The notes under the pieces: generated by a model
The model's input: the letters and a program-made list of their open reading frames with translations, nothing else
Told to the model about the DNA's origin: nothing
The model's database searches: none
From: Bacteroidales bacterium
GTDB lineage: Bacteria > Bacteroidota > Bacteroidia > Bacteroidales > Muribaculaceae
Assembly (NCBI GenBank): GCA_030526455.1
Contig: JAUNCU010000069.1
Span: 1 to 13,495 of the forward strand
Length of the DNA stretch: 13,495 nucleotides
Direction: 5' to 3'
Made by a program: the position numbers and the translations under genes
In this document: in pieces, positions 1 to 6,370 of the stretch
How the letters are laid out: every line of letters starts with the position of its first letter
How positions within the stretch are numbered: the first letter of the stretch is position 1

Positions 1-90
1 AATTATATTCACGAATTAAAGATTTTTTCACGAATTAAACGAATTAAGCGAATTTAATTCATGGTTCTGATTCAACGAATTAATCAAAAA
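1..90. repeat. Degenerate CGAATTAA repeats
   Basis: This AT-rich stretch contains five copies of a CGAATT core. TTCACGAATTAAA occurs at 8-20 and again at 27-39, followed by CGAATTAAG at 40-48, CGAATTTAATTC at 49-60 and TTCAACGAATTAAT at 71-84. Spacing is irregular, about 9 to 27 bases, so it is a decayed or loosely phased array rather than a clean tandem repeat. It starts at the window edge and may extend further left. It lies just beyond the hipA terminator. No coding potential is visible. A role is unknown; a slippage-prone spacer or a protein-binding region are both possible. Confidence 0.6.
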
Positions 91-94
91 TAAT

Positions 95-132
95 GCGGTC
101 GCTACCTTTCATTTAGTCAAGGTAGCGACCGC
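95..132 (-). terminator. Intrinsic terminator of hipBA
   Basis: A perfect 14-bp inverted repeat, GCGGTCGCTACCTT at 95-108 and its complement at 119-132, encloses a 10-base loop. Read on the minus strand the stem is followed by ATTATTTTTG, a T-rich tract. It lies 30 bases past the hipA stop codon, as expected for the end of the hipBA transcript. The core GGTCGCTACC also occurs in another hairpin near 3470, so the element may belong to a repeat family as well. Confidence 0.75.
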
Positions 133-162
133 GTTTATTATGGTGGGCAATACCAAGTGTTG

Positions 163-1650
163 TTACAAAAGGTATTTGCTGGCAAGTTCTTTCACGAATG
201 TCTCTGAGAGGCCGGCAATGCCTACAGTTTGAATCTGTTCATGTTCCGGCTTGTTTTTGTTGATGACAAATTTGCGCTCCTTGCCATTTACCGTAGCGTA
301 GAGATGGAAGTTGCCCTTATAGGTTTGTTCTAACCGTACATCAGAGAATGTTGTGCCTTCAATCCTGAAGTTGAATAGTGGTTTTCTCGTTTCAGCCAAT
401 CCCCAAGACGTGAGATGCTCAAAGATGGTTTGCTCTATGGTGTTGATCCAGCGCTCCTGAACATTGTATTTCTGTGCGAGACTACGGAACTGCTTCAAGG
501 CTTGAGCAACAGACTGGATGATGGCATCAGGTCGACGTATGCCATTGTCTTTGGCAAACAGAATGACGTCCTCGATGGAGATTTGGTGTAACTTGGCTCT
601 TACATACATGCAGCGTCCAGTGTTTGGAAGGTAGCCGCCGGCGTCAATAATATATGTAAGGTCATAGGCTGGAGCAAGCCGCCAGTTGCCACTCTCATGC
701 ATGATGAAGGAAAAGTTTTTGGTGTGATCATCAGTGTTGTTTGATAAGATGTTGAACACCATACGGCGGAAGACCTCTTGGCAGTCCGACTCAGGGAGAT
801 GTAACTTGCGGCATACTGATATCAACCCCTCGTAGCTGTCGGTATCGGGGCTAATGGCAGCAAGCGTCTGGGTGTGCAGTTTGCGCTCGCCATCGCGGTC
901 GAAACGCTTTGTGATGAAGTTGTTGCTGCCCTCTACCTCGTATAGTCGGGATGGCATCATCTGTATGCCTGCAGTTATTGCCATTTCGTAATATACCATC
1001 TCCAGTTCTGCCGAACTATACTGTGAGTTGCCGAACTTCAGTAGGTAGTACTCATAGTCCTTCAGTCCAGCCACCTGTCCGCTTCTGATTTCGCCAGTAT
1101 CTTTGTGGATGGCGATAATCGCTTTAGGTTGACGACCGCCGGCAGAGGTGCCGACTGTCAGCAAAGATTGCAAAGTGATATCTTCCTGTGGCATGATGCG
1201 GGCATGCTCTCGCTCGGAGAAGATGCGCTCTGCCAAGCACGCTAGCGATTTGATGTCAATTTTCTCCATCTTGTCGGCATTGGAAGTTTCAGGCAGAAAC
1301 TCTAATGCTCCCATCCCACGCTTGCCTATGAAAGAAAGTTTGTCAAGCGGAGTAATGTCGGCGTTGGATAAGTGGTTGTGCTGACGCCATAAGTCAAAGA
1401 GCAGGTTTCCCCATGCATCAGGCAGTGAGTCGGCTACAAAAGCGGGCAATTTCTGATAGATTTTTGCTTCTTCCCCCCATACCGGCGCCATGGCTCTAAC
1501 GCCTTTGATGGGCGCTACCAAAGGAGATACATCGAGTCCTTTCTTCAAGAACTCAGGGTTATAGGTGAAATACGACAGCCTTCGTCGGTCGTCCCATGCC
1601 AAGCGGCCGATTTCTTCGTCCCAGAGCATCACTCTCAGCGTCTTTGTCAT
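163..1650 (-). CDS. hipA: HipA-family Ser/Thr kinase toxin
   Basis: This 495-residue protein is the kinase toxin of a HipBA-type module. In E. coli, HipA phosphorylates glutamyl-tRNA synthetase and slows growth until HipB neutralises it; the target here is not known. The N-terminal HipA-coupling region covers about residues 1-115, followed by the kinase fold. Visible motifs are VGTSAGGRQPKA (166-177, nucleotide loop with candidate autophosphorylation Ser169), LLKF with Lys205 as the likely ATP-binding lysine, ITKRFDR (246-252), the catalytic loop NTDDHTKNF (305-313, Asp307 and Asn312), and LAPAYD (325-330, metal-binding Asp330). All kinase residues appear intact, so it should be active. It is about 55 residues longer than E. 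coli HipA (440), with extra C-terminal sequence after about residue 420. The ATG lies 6 bases after the hipB stop, so the two are almost certainly co-transcribed and co-translated. Confidence 0.93.
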   Translation of the reverse strand: MTKTLRVMLWDEEIGRLAWDDRRRLSYFTYNPEFLKKGLDVSPLVAPIKGVRAMAPVWGEEAKIYQKLPAFVADSLPDAWGNLLFDLWRQHNHLSNADITPLDKLSFIGKRGMGALEFLPETSNADKMEKIDIKSLACLAERIFSEREHARIMPQEDITLQSLLTVGTSAGGRQPKAIIAIHKDTGEIRSGQVAGLKDYEYYLLKFGNSQYSSAELEMVYYEMAITAGIQMMPSRLYEVEGSNNFITKRFDRDGERKLHTQTLAAISPDTDSYEGLISVCRKLHLPESDCQEVFRRMVFNILSNNTDDHTKNFSFIMHESGNWRLAPAYDLTYIIDAGGYLPNTGRCMYVRAKLHQISIEDVILFAKDNGIRRPDAIIQSVAQALKQFRSLAQKYNVQERWINTIEQTIFEHLTSWGLAETRKPLFNFRIEGTTFSDVRLEQTYKGNFHLYATVNGKERKFVINKNKPEHEQIQTVGIAGLSETFVKELASKYLL

Positions 1651-1656
1651 AACTGT

Positions 1657-1968
1657 TCACTGTTTTGGGTGGCGGATTCTTTGTGCCTTTTTCTCGTTTT
1701 TGCGCATCAGGTAAGGCGATTCTGGTAATTCTGGCAGCACTTTATCTAATGCATCTATTTGATCAATGGCTTTTAGCAAAAGAAGGAAGGTGGATAGGGA
1801 GAGGTTACCAGCAGTTCCGCTCTCAAATTTGTGGATGGTGGTCATGCCTATCCCAGAGCGTACAGCAACCTCTTTCTGAGTGAGGTTGCATCGCATGCGG
1901 TATTCCTTGAATCTTGCTCCAAGCAATCGCACAAGTTCTGGGGTGGAATATTCATAAAAATCTCTCAT
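1657..1968 (-). CDS. hipB: HipB-like XRE antitoxin/repressor
   Basis: This 103-residue protein has an XRE/Cro-type helix-turn-helix at about residues 12-66: a first helix around LGARFKEYRMRCN, then LTQKEVAVRSG and IGMTTIHKFESG, the usual Q-x-x-V-A and I-x-x-x-E-x-G pattern. The C-terminal tail is very basic (RKNEKKAQRIRHPKQ), as often seen in HipB-like antitoxins. It lies directly upstream of hipA with a 6-base gap, the standard antitoxin-first order. The expected job is to bind and inhibit HipA and to repress the shared promoter. An inverted repeat of operator type sits at 1985-2000, between the promoter and this start codon. Size is typical for the family (E. coli HipB is 88 residues). Confidence 0.92.
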   Translation of the reverse strand: MRDFYEYSTPELVRLLGARFKEYRMRCNLTQKEVAVRSGIGMTTIHKFESGTAGNLSLSTFLLLLKAIDQIDALDKVLPELPESPYLMRKNEKKAQRIRHPKQ

Positions 1969-1984
1969 ATCTTTACTTTTTTAA

Positions 1985-2000
1985 TATCATTATATTGATA
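1985..2000. promoter_or_regulatory. Candidate HipB operator
   Basis: TATCA and TGATA form an inverted repeat separated by 6 bases. It resembles in form the E. coli HipB operator, TATCC-N8-GGATA, which is established for that family; the match here is by shape and partial sequence. It sits 17 bases upstream of the hipB start and downstream of the -7 box at 2052-2059, where a bound repressor would block transcription. A second inverted pair, ATAAATA at 1998-2004 and TATTTAT at 2040-2046, overlaps it and may be part of the same control region. Confidence 0.5.
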
Positions 2001-2051
2001 AATAATATGCAAAATCAGTTTCTGTCTTCAGAATAATGATATTTATAATTG

Positions 2052-2059
2052 CAAAGATA
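2052..2059 (-). promoter_or_regulatory. hipBA promoter, -7 box
   Basis: On the minus strand this reads TATCTTTG, an exact match to the Bacteroidetes -7 consensus TAnnTTTG. The start site would be near 2045, giving a leader of about 77 bases that contains the operator-like repeat at 1985-2000. No exact TTTG lies at the -33 position, where the sequence is a weak TTCTTTA. Confidence 0.6.
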
Positions 2060-2115
2060 TAGAAATTTAGCCATAATAAAGAATATTTCACAGAAAATCT
2101 GGTGCGATGGTGGGA

Positions 2116-3198
2116 TTATTTGATGCCGTATTTTGCGAGGATGGCTGTTACTTGTGGGATGATGGAGCGTGCCCACAGGGTGTAGCCGTAGTCGCTGGGG
2201 TGGATGCCGTCGACCGACGCTTCGTGGTTGTCGCTGGTGGCATTGGGGTGGATGAAGTACACATCTTTGTACTTCGTCATGGCTTCGGCCATCATCTTTT
2301 CGGCCATGGCTTTCTTCTCGGCTTCGCTCTTGGCGCGGGCAGTGTTGAAGGTGCAGTATTCGCGGTCGATGGTCTGCTGGAAGATGAGCGGTTTGCCTGG
2401 GTGCGACTTCTGGATGCGCTCGATGAAGGGGAAGAGGCGCTCCTTGATGAGTTTGGCCGAGGGGTTGGAGAAGCCGTCGAAGATGAAGGCATCGGCGTCG
2501 ACATCGGCGAGCGCTTCGGCAAAGTAGGGCTGGAGCATGCTGTGGCCGCTGCATCCCAGGCCTAGCAACTGCAGACCGGTGGCGCGGCAGAACTGTGCGG
2601 GATATGTCATGCCGGCGCGGCTGGTGCTGGTGCCGTGGGTGTAACTTGAGCCGAAAATGGCGATACGATGGCGGAATGGAATGGGCGAGGGGTCGATGGT
2701 GGCGTCTTCGTCGATGCCTATCATCAGTTGGTTGATTTCGGCGAAGAGCGGCAGGTAGAGCAGGCATTCATGCTCGGTTCCGTCCATGTTGGTGACCAGG
2801 GAGAGCGGATTGCTGAGGCTTTCATAAGGGCGTGCGCCCGATCCGGCCCAGCGCCACTGTCCGTCCTTCTTGATGTAGAGGTCGAATCCGTAGGCAGCGA
2901 TGCCCATGCTGTTTCGAGGGCGTTCCACTTCGCCAAAATTGCACGCCACCTTAATGTTGCGGCTATTGGTTTTGAAGGCAATCGACATGCCCGCCGCTTC
3001 GCGCACCTGCAGCAGTTCCTTCTTGTCGAAACCCTTGTAGCGAATGGTGTCGATGCGGTGGTAGGGGTTAGGCGTGCCCGGCATGAGTTTGCCCACTAGG
3101 GTGAGATTTTTAGCGTCGAGATACTTCGTTTTAGGCGCCGCCAGCGCCACAGCAGCAGCCATCACAGCCACCACCAAAAAGCAGATAATTCGTTTCAT
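2116..3198 (-). CDS. Exported SGNH/GDSL hydrolase, GxDLY type
   Basis: This 360-residue protein has a Sec signal peptide (MKRIICFLVVAVMAAAVALA, cleavage near residue 20-21) and should act in the periplasm or outside. Residues about 25-165 match the N-terminal domain found in this SGNH subfamily, with the signature YGFDLY at 103-108. Residues about 175-358 are the hydrolase. The blocks are GSSYTHG (183-189, nucleophile Ser185), GCSGHS (215-220, oxyanion Gly), DGFSNPS (241-247, Asn245) and VDGIHPSDYG (329-338, catalytic Asp330 and His333). The triad looks complete. The likely reaction is deacylation of a carbohydrate or other ester; the substrate cannot be read from the sequence. The gene appears to be transcribed alone: a -7 box lies 20 bases upstream, and the next gene downstream, hipB, has its own promoter. 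No clear terminator was seen after the stop. Confidence 0.88.
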   Translation of the reverse strand: MKRIICFLVVAVMAAAVALAAPKTKYLDAKNLTLVGKLMPGTPNPYHRIDTIRYKGFDKKELLQVREAAGMSIAFKTNSRNIKVACNFGEVERPRNSMGIAAYGFDLYIKKDGQWRWAGSGARPYESLSNPLSLVTNMDGTEHECLLYLPLFAEINQLMIGIDEDATIDPSPIPFRHRIAIFGSSYTHGTSTSRAGMTYPAQFCRATGLQLLGLGCSGHSMLQPYFAEALADVDADAFIFDGFSNPSAKLIKERLFPFIERIQKSHPGKPLIFQQTIDREYCTFNTARAKSEAEKKAMAEKMMAEAMTKYKDVYFIHPNATSDNHEASVDGIHPSDYGYTLWARSIIPQVTAILAKYGIK

Positions 3199-3218
3199 GA
3201 TGTATTTTTTTGTTTCTT

Positions 3219-3226
3219 CAAAATTA
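3219..3226 (-). promoter_or_regulatory. SGNH hydrolase promoter, -7 box
   Basis: The minus strand reads TAATTTTG, matching TAnnTTTG, 20 bases before the ATG. The predicted leader is only about a dozen bases. The -33 region is not a good match, so this is a moderate call. The same octamer serves the CoA-transferase and frd promoters. Confidence 0.5.
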
Positions 3227-3270
3227 CAAAAAAAAGTAACCTCTTAAGTGTTCAGCCGCAGTTTTTATTT

Positions 3271-3369
3271 GTCTTTCGGGCTAAACTGGTGAATTTTTTG
3301 CGAGTTTAGCCCGTTTGATGGGGTCTTTCGGGCTAAAGTAGTGGAAAAATTGCGAGTTTAGCCCAAGAG
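3271..3369. repeat. Two tandem hairpin units, 52-bp period
   Basis: Two direct repeats begin GTCTTTCGGGCTAAA at 3271-3285 and 3323-3337. Each forms its own stem-loop. In unit 1, GGGCTAAACT (3278-3287) pairs perfectly with AGTTTAGCCC (3303-3312). In unit 2, GGGCTAAA (3330-3337) pairs with TTTAGCCC (3357-3364). Both loops end in TTGCGAG. They lie in the 450-base spacer between the CoA-transferase terminator and the SGNH hydrolase promoter. No protein function is suggested. They resemble palindromic intergenic repeats rather than a CRISPR. Confidence 0.75.
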
Positions 3370-3374
3370 GGTGA

Positions 3375-3410
3375 TTTTCGCTAGAGGGGACAGTCCCCTT
3401 TAGCGAAAAA
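3375..3410. repeat. Long near-perfect palindrome
   Basis: TTTTCGCTA (3375-3383) pairs with TAGCGAAAA (3401-3409), and inside it AGGGGAC (385-391 of this kilobase, 3385-3391) pairs with GTCCCCT (3393-3399) around a single central A. Only one position, 3384 against 3400, is a G-T wobble, so about 17 base pairs form one arm. It directly follows the two hairpin units at 3271-3369. The form suggests a REP-type or mobile palindromic element. Confidence 0.75.
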
Positions 3411-3419
3411 TCTTTTTCT

Positions 3420-3451
3420 GGGTGGGGCTGTGTGGGGCTGAGGGCTGGGGG
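3420..3451 (+). other. G-quadruplex-type motif
   Basis: Five runs of three to five G occur within 32 bases (3420-3422, 3424-3427, 3434-3437, 3442-3444, 3447-3451), separated by 1, 6, 4 and 2 bases. This meets the usual G3+N1-7 rule. It lies in the gene-free spacer. Folding is an inference from the pattern. Confidence 0.5.
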
Positions 3452-3468
3452 AGGCTGTCTGAAAACTC

Positions 3469-3490
3469 GGGTCGCTACCATGACCGACCC
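3469..3490. repeat. Hairpin with GGTCGCTACC core
   Basis: GGGTCG (3469-3474) and CGACCC (3485-3490) pair across a 10-base loop. The 10-mer GGTCGCTACC at 3470-3479 is also found in the hipBA terminator stem at 97-106. Between 3491 and 3554 I see only low-complexity pyrimidine-rich sequence and no gene. Confidence 0.45.
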
Positions 3491-3554
3491 TCTCTGAGGC
3501 TCTTTTCTTTTTTCCACTGAGCCGCTCTTTTTCTTTTGGCTGTGATATGCATGC

Positions 3555-3599
3555 AAAAAAAGCGAGGGGCTTCTTTGTGGGGGTGAAGCCTCTCGCTTT
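3555..3599 (-). terminator. Intrinsic terminator of CoA-transferase
   Basis: AAAGCGAGGGGCTTC (3559-3573) pairs with GAAGCCTCTCGCTTT (3585-3599) over 15 positions with one G-T wobble and an 11-base loop. Read on the minus strand the stem runs straight into a T tract (complement of the A run at 3555-3561). It lies about 50 bases after the stop codon of the CoA-transferase. Confidence 0.85.
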
Positions 3600-3648
3600 G
3601 TGTGGGGGTATGTTTTAGAATATGGGTTCTAAAATATGTGCTATGCGA

Positions 3649-5148
3649 TTATTTGTTGAAGTTGGCCTTGCGCATGTCGCCTTCTTCCACGAGTGCGCGG
3701 TGGAATTCGAGGGCTGCTTTTTGGCTCTGGTAGATGTGGCCGCCGCCGTTTTCCTTTGCCTTTGCGAGGTATTCGCGCAGCAGTGGGCGATAGGTTGGGT
3801 GTGCTGCCTTTTCGATGATTTCTTCAGCAGCCTGCAGAGGATCCTTGAAGCGGAGGTCGGCAACACCCTGGTCGGTAACGATGATGTCGACAGAGTGGAT
3901 GGTGTGGTCGACGTGAGTTACCATAGGCACGATGGTGCTGATGCAGTCGTTCTTCTTGATAGATGGGCACATGAAGATGCTGGTGTAGGCGTTGCGGGTG
4001 AAGTCGCCCGAGCCGCCGATACCGTTCATCAGGCGTGTGCCGTTCACGTGTGAAGAGTTCACGTTGCCGAAGATGTCGACTTCGATAGCGGTGTTCATCG
4101 ACACGATGCCGAGGCGACGAATCACTTCGGGGTGGTTGCTGATTTCGGCAGGGCGGAGCACCACCTTGTCGTGGAGGGTGTCGATGTTTTCGAAGAAGTC
4201 GGCCATGGTGTCGGTAGAGAGTGTGAGAGAGCAGGTGCTCACGAATTTGCATCGTCCGCTCTTGAGGAGTTTGAGCACGCTGTCTTGCATCACCTCGGTG
4301 TACATTTCGAATGGTGGAATTTCGGTGCTTTCTTCGAGGGCGTTGAGCACGGCGTTGGCGATGTTGCCCACACCCGACTGGATGGGGAGGAACGTCTTAG
4401 GCATGCGGCCTTGCTTCATTTCGTTGACGAGGAATTCGCACACGTTTTTGCCGATCATGGCTGTTTGCTCATCTACTGGAGTGAACTTGCCGGGCATACC
4501 CAGTGGCATGCTGGTCTTCACCACGCCAATCACCTTCTTGGGATCGACGTGAGCGGTGGGCTTGCCAGCGCGGTCGTGAGCGGTATAGATAGGGATTTCG
4601 CGGCGGCAAGGAGGATCGAGAGGCACGTAGCAGTCGTGCAAGCCTTGGATGCTGGCAGGAATCTGGTCGTTGATTTCGATGATCACCTTGTCGGCGATTT
4701 GGAGCCAAGTGGGAGAGTTGCCCACAGCAGTACCGAGCACGATTTCGCCGTCGTCGGTGATGCTTTGAGCCTCTACGAGCGCCACGTCGAGTTTGCCATA
4801 GAAACCGTAGCGGAATTCCTGTGTGAGTTCGCTCAGGTGGCGGTCGTTGTAGTGCACGTCGCCAGCGTTGATGTGGTTACGCACATCGGCGAGCGACTGA
4901 TAAGGGGTGCGGTAGTTGATGGCATCGGCGCGCGAGAGTTCGCCGTCGATTGAGTCGTTGGTCGACGCACCGCTGAAGATGTTGATTTTGAATTCGCGTC
5001 CTGCTTCGTGTTCGCGAATTGCTTTCTTTGCAATAGCAGATGGAATAACCTTTACATTACCAGGTGCTGTAAAGCCTGAAACGCCTACGTTCATACCGTT
5101 CTGGATATGTTCGGCTGCTTCTTCTGGGGTTAAGATTGGATAAATCAT
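3649..5148 (-). CDS. Succinyl-CoA:acetate-type CoA-transferase
   Basis: This 499-residue cytoplasmic enzyme belongs to the acetyl-CoA hydrolase/transferase family (class I CoA-transferases), whose best-known members swap CoA between acetyl-CoA and succinate. The N-terminal domain opens with GVSGFTAPGNVKVIP (22-36). GVGNIANAV (259-267) is the conserved CoA-binding stretch. YTEVMQD (283-289) holds the likely catalytic Glu285, which forms the glutamyl-CoA thioester in this family. GIGGSGDF (376-383) contains the Gly (about 379) expected in the oxyanion hole. Length matches the family (about 500). In a succinate- and propionate-forming anaerobe it would make acetate plus succinyl-CoA, or work on propionyl-CoA; sequence alone does not separate these. 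Acetyl-CoA hydrolase annotation is common but less likely. It is a single-gene transcript, with a strong promoter at 5203-5233 and its own terminator. The fumarate reductase operon is 2.8 kb away on the same strand. Confidence 0.92.
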   Translation of the reverse strand: MIYPILTPEEAAEHIQNGMNVGVSGFTAPGNVKVIPSAIAKKAIREHEAGREFKINIFSGASTNDSIDGELSRADAINYRTPYQSLADVRNHINAGDVHYNDRHLSELTQEFRYGFYGKLDVALVEAQSITDDGEIVLGTAVGNSPTWLQIADKVIIEINDQIPASIQGLHDCYVPLDPPCRREIPIYTAHDRAGKPTAHVDPKKVIGVVKTSMPLGMPGKFTPVDEQTAMIGKNVCEFLVNEMKQGRMPKTFLPIQSGVGNIANAVLNALEESTEIPPFEMYTEVMQDSVLKLLKSGRCKFVSTCSLTLSTDTMADFFENIDTLHDKVVLRPAEISNHPEVIRRLGIVSMNTAIEVDIFGNVNSSHVNGTRLMNGIGGSGDFTRNAYTSIFMCPSIKKNDCISTIVPMVTHVDHTIHSVDIIVTDQGVADLRFKDPLQAAEEIIEKAAHPTYRPLLREYLAKAKENGGGHIYQSQKAALEFHRALVEEGDMRKANFNK

Positions 5149-5202
5149 TTGTGTTTTGATTTAGTTATAAGTTGTTCTAGTTAGTTATCTGTATTTATCG
5201 TT

Positions 5203-5233
5203 CAAAATTACGCATTTTATGCGAATAGTCAAA
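5203..5233 (-). promoter_or_regulatory. CoA-transferase promoter
   Basis: This is the best promoter in the window. On the minus strand TTTG (5230-5233) is followed by exactly 19 bases and then TAATTTTG (5203-5210), matching the Bacteroidetes consensus TTTG-N19-21-TAnnTTTG. The start site would be near 5197, giving a leader of about 49 bases. A small palindrome, GCCCAATTTTGGGC at 5244-5257, lies just upstream of the -33 element, where an activator could bind. Confidence 0.8.
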
Positions 5234-5263
5234 ATAATAACTCGCCCAATTTTGGGCATAGGC

Positions 5264-5298
5264 AAAGAAAAACAGCCATATATCTGCTATATGGCTGT
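5264..5298 (-). terminator. Terminator of the GYF/107-aa operon
   Basis: ACAGCCATATA (5272-5282) pairs with TATATGGCTGT (5288-5298) around a 5-base loop, 11 bp with no mismatch. On the minus strand it is followed by TTTTCTTTGCC. It begins 6 bases beyond the stop codon of the 107-residue gene. Confidence 0.8.
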
Positions 5299-5304
5299 GA
5301 TGTA

Positions 5305-5628
5305 TTACTCTTCCCGGTCGCCGTAGACCCACGTGATGCCCATCTGGGCGAGCGGGGTGAAGGGCGGTGCGATGAGGCGCTCGGCGTGCTTGCGGCCGTC
5401 GCCTACGTTTTTGCGCACTTCGGCCACGAGGCCTATGTTGCTCTTGAAGAACCACACCGTGTCATGCGACATCACCGGGGGAGGCCAGTCGTTGCCACAG
5501 CCGCCATACATGACGACGTGGAGAAAGTCGGCAAAGGTGGCGTCGTCGGGGAGGATAATGGAGTAGGTGCTCGCCATCTGGTCGTCGCCCATGCACACGC
5601 TGAGTCGGCTATAGGAGATTTTAATCAT
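5305..5628 (-). CDS. Unrecognised 107-residue protein
   Basis: I do not recognise this protein. It is 107 residues, with no signal peptide, no membrane segment and no clear motif of a known enzyme. Features to search with are ILPDDATFADFLHVVM (25-40), YGGCGNDWPPP (41-51), DTVWFFKSNIGLVAEV (56-71) and TPLAQMGITWVYGD (91-104). It reads like a compact alpha/beta cytoplasmic domain. The gene starts 9 bases after the stop of the GYF_2-DUF805 gene on the same strand, and a terminator follows 6 bases after its own stop, so it is the second gene of a two-gene operon. Tight packing and the dedicated terminator argue that it is real. A function linked to the membrane partner is only a guess. Confidence 0.75.
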   Translation of the reverse strand: MIKISYSRLSVCMGDDQMASTYSIILPDDATFADFLHVVMYGGCGNDWPPPVMSHDTVWFFKSNIGLVAEVRKNVGDGRKHAERLIAPPFTPLAQMGITWVYGDREE

Positions 5629-5637
5629 AGGGGAGGA

Positions 5638-6255
5638 TTATTGCTTTGGGTTAGGCCCCCACTGGTTTTGGCCAGGCTGTGAATCCTGCAGGCACCATAC
5701 GAGCACGATAATCCATCCCACGAAAGGAATGAGTTGCACCAGTTGCAACCATCCGCTCTTGCCCACGTCGTGGAGGCGGCGTGCTGTAGATGAAATGATG
5801 GGGATAAGCACCACGAGGCCGCCAATACCGCAAGTGACCGACATAAGCAGGTAGCAGAAGAGTTGGAACCACCAGAATTCGGAGCGGCGGGCGCGACCTT
5901 CGAAGTTGGCATATTTATTGAAGCACACCTTAATGGCTTGGCCGAAGTCCATCTGCTGCGCTGGCTGCGCATAGCCGTAGGATGGTTGCTGATAAGGCTG
6001 TTGATACGCCTGCTGCTGATAGGCTTGCTGCTGAGGCTGGGGTTGAGGCTGTGGTTGGCCGTAGGCTGGTGGTGGTGCCTGCTGCGCCTGTTGTGGCTGG
6101 AGCAAGGCTGCCACTTCGGGCACTTGCATGGCCGGCGCCCAATTGGTCATTGTTTCGTTCCACACGTAGGATTGTGCTGTGAGACCGTTGATAAGCAGTT
6201 CGTTGAGTTCGAAAGGCCCACGCTGCTGGCCGTTGACTGTGATGTAGTACTTCAT
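5638..6255 (-). CDS. GYF_2-DUF805 membrane protein
   Basis: This 205-residue protein has three parts. Residues 1-52 are a GYF_2 (DUF4339) domain: MKYYITVNGQQRGPF, the ELLINGLT strand-helix turn, VWNETMTNW and PAMQVPE. Residues 53-102 are a low-complexity linker rich in Gln, Pro, Ala and Tyr. Residues 103-205 are a DUF805 domain with its signature motifs YANFEGRARRSEFWWF (115-130), TARRLHDVGKSGW (157-169) and the C-terminal DSQPGQNQWGPNP (191-203). Hydrophobic segments at about 131-155 and 170-189 should be membrane helices. GYF domains bind proline-rich peptides in eukaryotes; the bacterial GYF_2 role is unknown. Its first 45 residues are about 60 percent identical to those of the GYF_2-CD225 protein at 12624-13127. 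It is the first gene of an operon with the 107-residue protein. Confidence 0.9.
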   Translation of the reverse strand: MKYYITVNGQQRGPFELNELLINGLTAQSYVWNETMTNWAPAMQVPEVAALLQPQQAQQAPPPAYGQPQPQPQPQQQAYQQQAYQQPYQQPSYGYAQPAQQMDFGQAIKVCFNKYANFEGRARRSEFWWFQLFCYLLMSVTCGIGGLVVLIPIISSTARRLHDVGKSGWLQLVQLIPFVGWIIVLVWCLQDSQPGQNQWGPNPKQ

Positions 6256-6283
6256 AGTTGCTCGTTTTTATAAGTTATAAGTG

Positions 6284-6291
6284 CAAATATA
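6284..6291 (-). promoter_or_regulatory. Promoter of GYF_2-DUF805 operon, -7 box
   Basis: The minus strand reads TATATTTG, matching TAnnTTTG, 28 bases before the ATG. The predicted leader is about 20 bases. The -33 region is AT-rich without a clear TTTG. Positions 6300-6370, up to the stop of the ATPase gene, show no convincing hairpin, so read-through from the ATPase gene is possible. Confidence 0.55.
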
Positions 6292-6370
6292 GCATTTTTA
6301 TTTAATAATGAGTGAATAAAGTGTAATTTTTTTGCGCGGTTTGCGGGTGGGGAGGAAGTGGGGAGAAGCC

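Noticed and set aside
2015..2767. 250-codon minus-strand open frame overlapping the SGNH gene
   Set aside because: Arg/His/Pro-rich translation in a shifted frame of a gene with a complete signal peptide and catalytic motifs.
3271..3369. CRISPR array
   Set aside because: Only two units, each palindromic with a changed loop, no uniform spacers and no cas genes.
3281..3556. 91-codon minus-strand open frame in the spacer
   Set aside because: It runs through the hairpin repeats and G-rich tract, has low-complexity composition and no promoter or homology that I recognise.
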